From positions 1 through 22,771 of the forward strand of contig JAQGAU010000903.1 of assembly GCA_034698045.1 (NCBI GenBank): 22,771 nt of DNA. Reading direction: 5' to 3'. Shown in pieces: positions 21,141 through 22,771 of this stretch. The position numbers and the translations under genes are program-made. Every line of letters starts with the position of its first letter. Position 1 is the first letter of the stretch. The DNA is from Paramacrobiotus richtersi. Lineage: Eukaryota; Tardigrada; Eutardigrada; Parachela; Macrobiotidae. Below the pieces are notes generated by a model, which saw only the letters and a list, made by a program, of their open reading frames with translations, ran no database searches and was not told the DNA's origin.

Positions 21141-22701
21141 CAAACGTAGAGCTTAAATCTTTTCTCGAAGTATTGAAACCTCGCTCAGTTTTCCAGTTTG
21201 CTTTTGACGTACAATTTCCCGGCTTAATTCAAAACGATTGGCTTGATAGCACTGATAAAGTTGTCAGAGCCAACAGCAAACCACACATCTTGTGCATATT
21301 TCGGTTGACAATTTGTACGAATATGATCAATATGTTTCTGCTACGCTCTTCGGCCTTCCAACTCAAGTAATGGAAACCGTATTCGATCAGATTCAAAGTG
21401 AGTCGTTCGGCAGCAGTTGTCGTTACCGTTACAAGACTGCAGACTTCGTTGGACGAGGCCGATTTGGAAATGTATATGAAGCAAACGTGCGTGATCGCTA
21501 TGGTCTGTTTGGGAGACCCTCGATGGTCGTCAAAGTCTTCCATTTGTCTAAAGATAAGAATCCGTTAATAAACCTCGAAAACTGGATGAAATGGCGAAAC
21601 CGGATGAAAGCCTTACTTGATCTTGACCACAAAAACCTAGTTGTATACCATAAACTGACCATTCTCAAATTACGTGATGCAGCGTGTGTTGAACTGCTAA
21701 TGGAATATTGCCGAGGTACGTGTAGCTGAAAAACCTTTTAAGGGTTTTGTTCGTTTTCCCTGTCATGCTAAGAAGAATGTTTACTGCGGGTTCCACACTT
21801 GGCTGACAGCTCGGTCGCGCACGTACGCAACCATGCTTGTGTATTAACGAATTATGCTGCTTTACAGCATTGTTGTCGCGTTTAGTTTTTTTTCGGCTTG
21901 TTTTCGCTTTCATTCCGTTCCTTTTAGGCGGAGATTTAGCGGTCTTTTTGCAAAGAATGGCGGGAAACAAGGCTTTGCTAGATGAGCGAACAGCGACTCG
22001 TTACGCTCTTGATATTGCGGAAGGGTTGAATTGCCTACACCAAAACAATATCATTCATGGAGATCTGAAACCAGGCAACGTGCTTGTCAAACAAGTAACA
22101 AACGGTGAGGAAAGCTTGGCAATTTGTGATTTGGACGACTTTATTCCGATGCAAGGAAGTCAGACCTGCGCAGATGATATTTCACACCTTCGCGGTACTT
22201 ACCGGTACATGTCCCCGGAAATGCTTAGAACATTTGGCGATCCACCGACAGAAGAGCTTCCCGGGCGGAAAGCCGACGTTTGGAGTCTCGGATGTATAAT
22301 TCTAGCCCTAGCAGATCGCGTTGTAGGCATCAGCGAAAGGTGGCTGAAAAAAGACCAGACAACAGTTCCAGCCGGAGACAACATCTCTGACAACGGTTAC
22401 ATCATAAAGGTTATGGATGGTTTCGTTCCACTATGCCTTGATTCAGTCCCACAAGCGCTGAGATTGTGCATACAACGCTGTCTCAGCCTGTCTGTGCGAA
22501 CGCAGTTCCGAAAGGTGTTCTGCCCTGGAAATTGTGAATGAGCTGAAGGTCACATCGACAGATATTACTTCGACACAAAATGCACCTGGTAATACTAGTG
22601 CAGAGGCAACATCTACACCCTTCAGGATCATAGATCAGCTGGTAGACGCTGGGAAAAAGTTGTTTAACGCTGGTAAACAATCCAGCGCTACTACTAGCTA
22701 G
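21141..22701 (+). CDS. Divergent Ser/Thr-type protein kinase with HGD and DLD motifs; reading frame broken (possible pseudogene)
   Basis: Two exons surround a 212-nt intron (donor G|GTACGT at 21716, acceptor CTTTTAG ending 21927). Kinase motifs in order: glycine loop GRGRFGNV (about 21451-21474), VVK with the Lys codon at 21532-21534, HGDLKPGN in place of HRDLKPxN (22056), DLD in place of DFG (22128-22136), RYMSPEM and ADVWSLG. The catalytic-loop Asp and metal Asp remain, so activity is possible, but this is a non-RD kinase with an altered activation-loop start. One frame break is clear: near 22494 subdomain XI continues one base later (ERCSALEIVNEL) and runs to TAG at 22701, while the unshifted frame stops at 22541. 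A second probable break near 21289 joins an upstream coding-like frame (21141-21290) to the kinase frame. No start codon was found. Role and pathway are unknown; the breaks may be decay or assembly errors. Confidence 0.65.
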
Positions 22702-22771
22702 CTTCACCGTAAGATTATTCTGAAAAGGATTATGTTGATTGTTGAAAAAGTGGGCCGAACTCTGCCAACCA
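22702..22771. other. 3' flank of the kinase gene
   Basis: 70 bp with no poly(A) signal or gene start visible before the window ends. Confidence 0.4.

Overview
This is a eukaryotic nuclear fragment, most likely from an ecdysozoan animal of the arthropod/tardigrade grade. The evidence is split genes with GT-AG introns as short as 56-64 nt, single-domain peritrophin-type chitin-binding (CBM14) secreted proteins, TCAGTT-type initiators 30-odd bases downstream of TATA-like boxes, a BTB-BACK-Kelch gene and a divergent protein kinase. I cannot name the species. There are no prokaryotic operons, CRISPR arrays, rRNA genes or convincing tRNAs.

Layout. From 1 to 15677 every gene I can support is on the minus strand; from 16790 to the end every gene is on the plus strand. 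The left edge holds a secreted Asn/His/Ser-rich protein running off the window (1-707) and a Thr/Asn-rich, heavily N-glycosylatable protein with signal peptide and GPI-type tail (1673-2650). Next is a tandemly duplicated two-gene unit. Copy A (about 3360-6570) carries a degenerate ARF/ARL-like GTPase gene and a four-exon CBM14 gene. Copy B (about 6797-9285) carries a CBM14 gene whose mature protein is almost identical and only a gutted remnant of the GTPase gene. An AT-rich gene-poor stretch follows to 11659. Then comes a seven-exon minus-strand gene (11660-15677), which I reconstructed splice site by splice site, for a 347-residue mostly helical protein of unknown family.

Right part. A 1.1 kb head-to-head spacer separates that gene from a four-exon BTB-BACK-Kelch gene (16790-19495; 584 aa; one probable GC-AG intron). 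After 1.6 kb of uncertain sequence comes a protein kinase gene (about 21141-22701) with an intact glycine loop and Lys, but HGD in place of HRD and DLD in place of DFG. It shows at least one reading-frame break.

How it fits together. The two CBM14 proteins are probably secreted cuticle or peritrophic-type chitin-binding proteins, and the two left-edge proteins are also secreted or surface glycoproteins, so the left 9 kb looks like an extracellular-matrix neighbourhood. The Kelch protein is a likely CUL3 substrate adaptor. Nothing in the sequence ties it functionally to the kinase. The most informative signal is the A/B duplication: it shows what selection kept (chitin-binding exons, core promoters, an upstream block and a 95-nt non-coding block) and what it let go (the GTPase-like gene).
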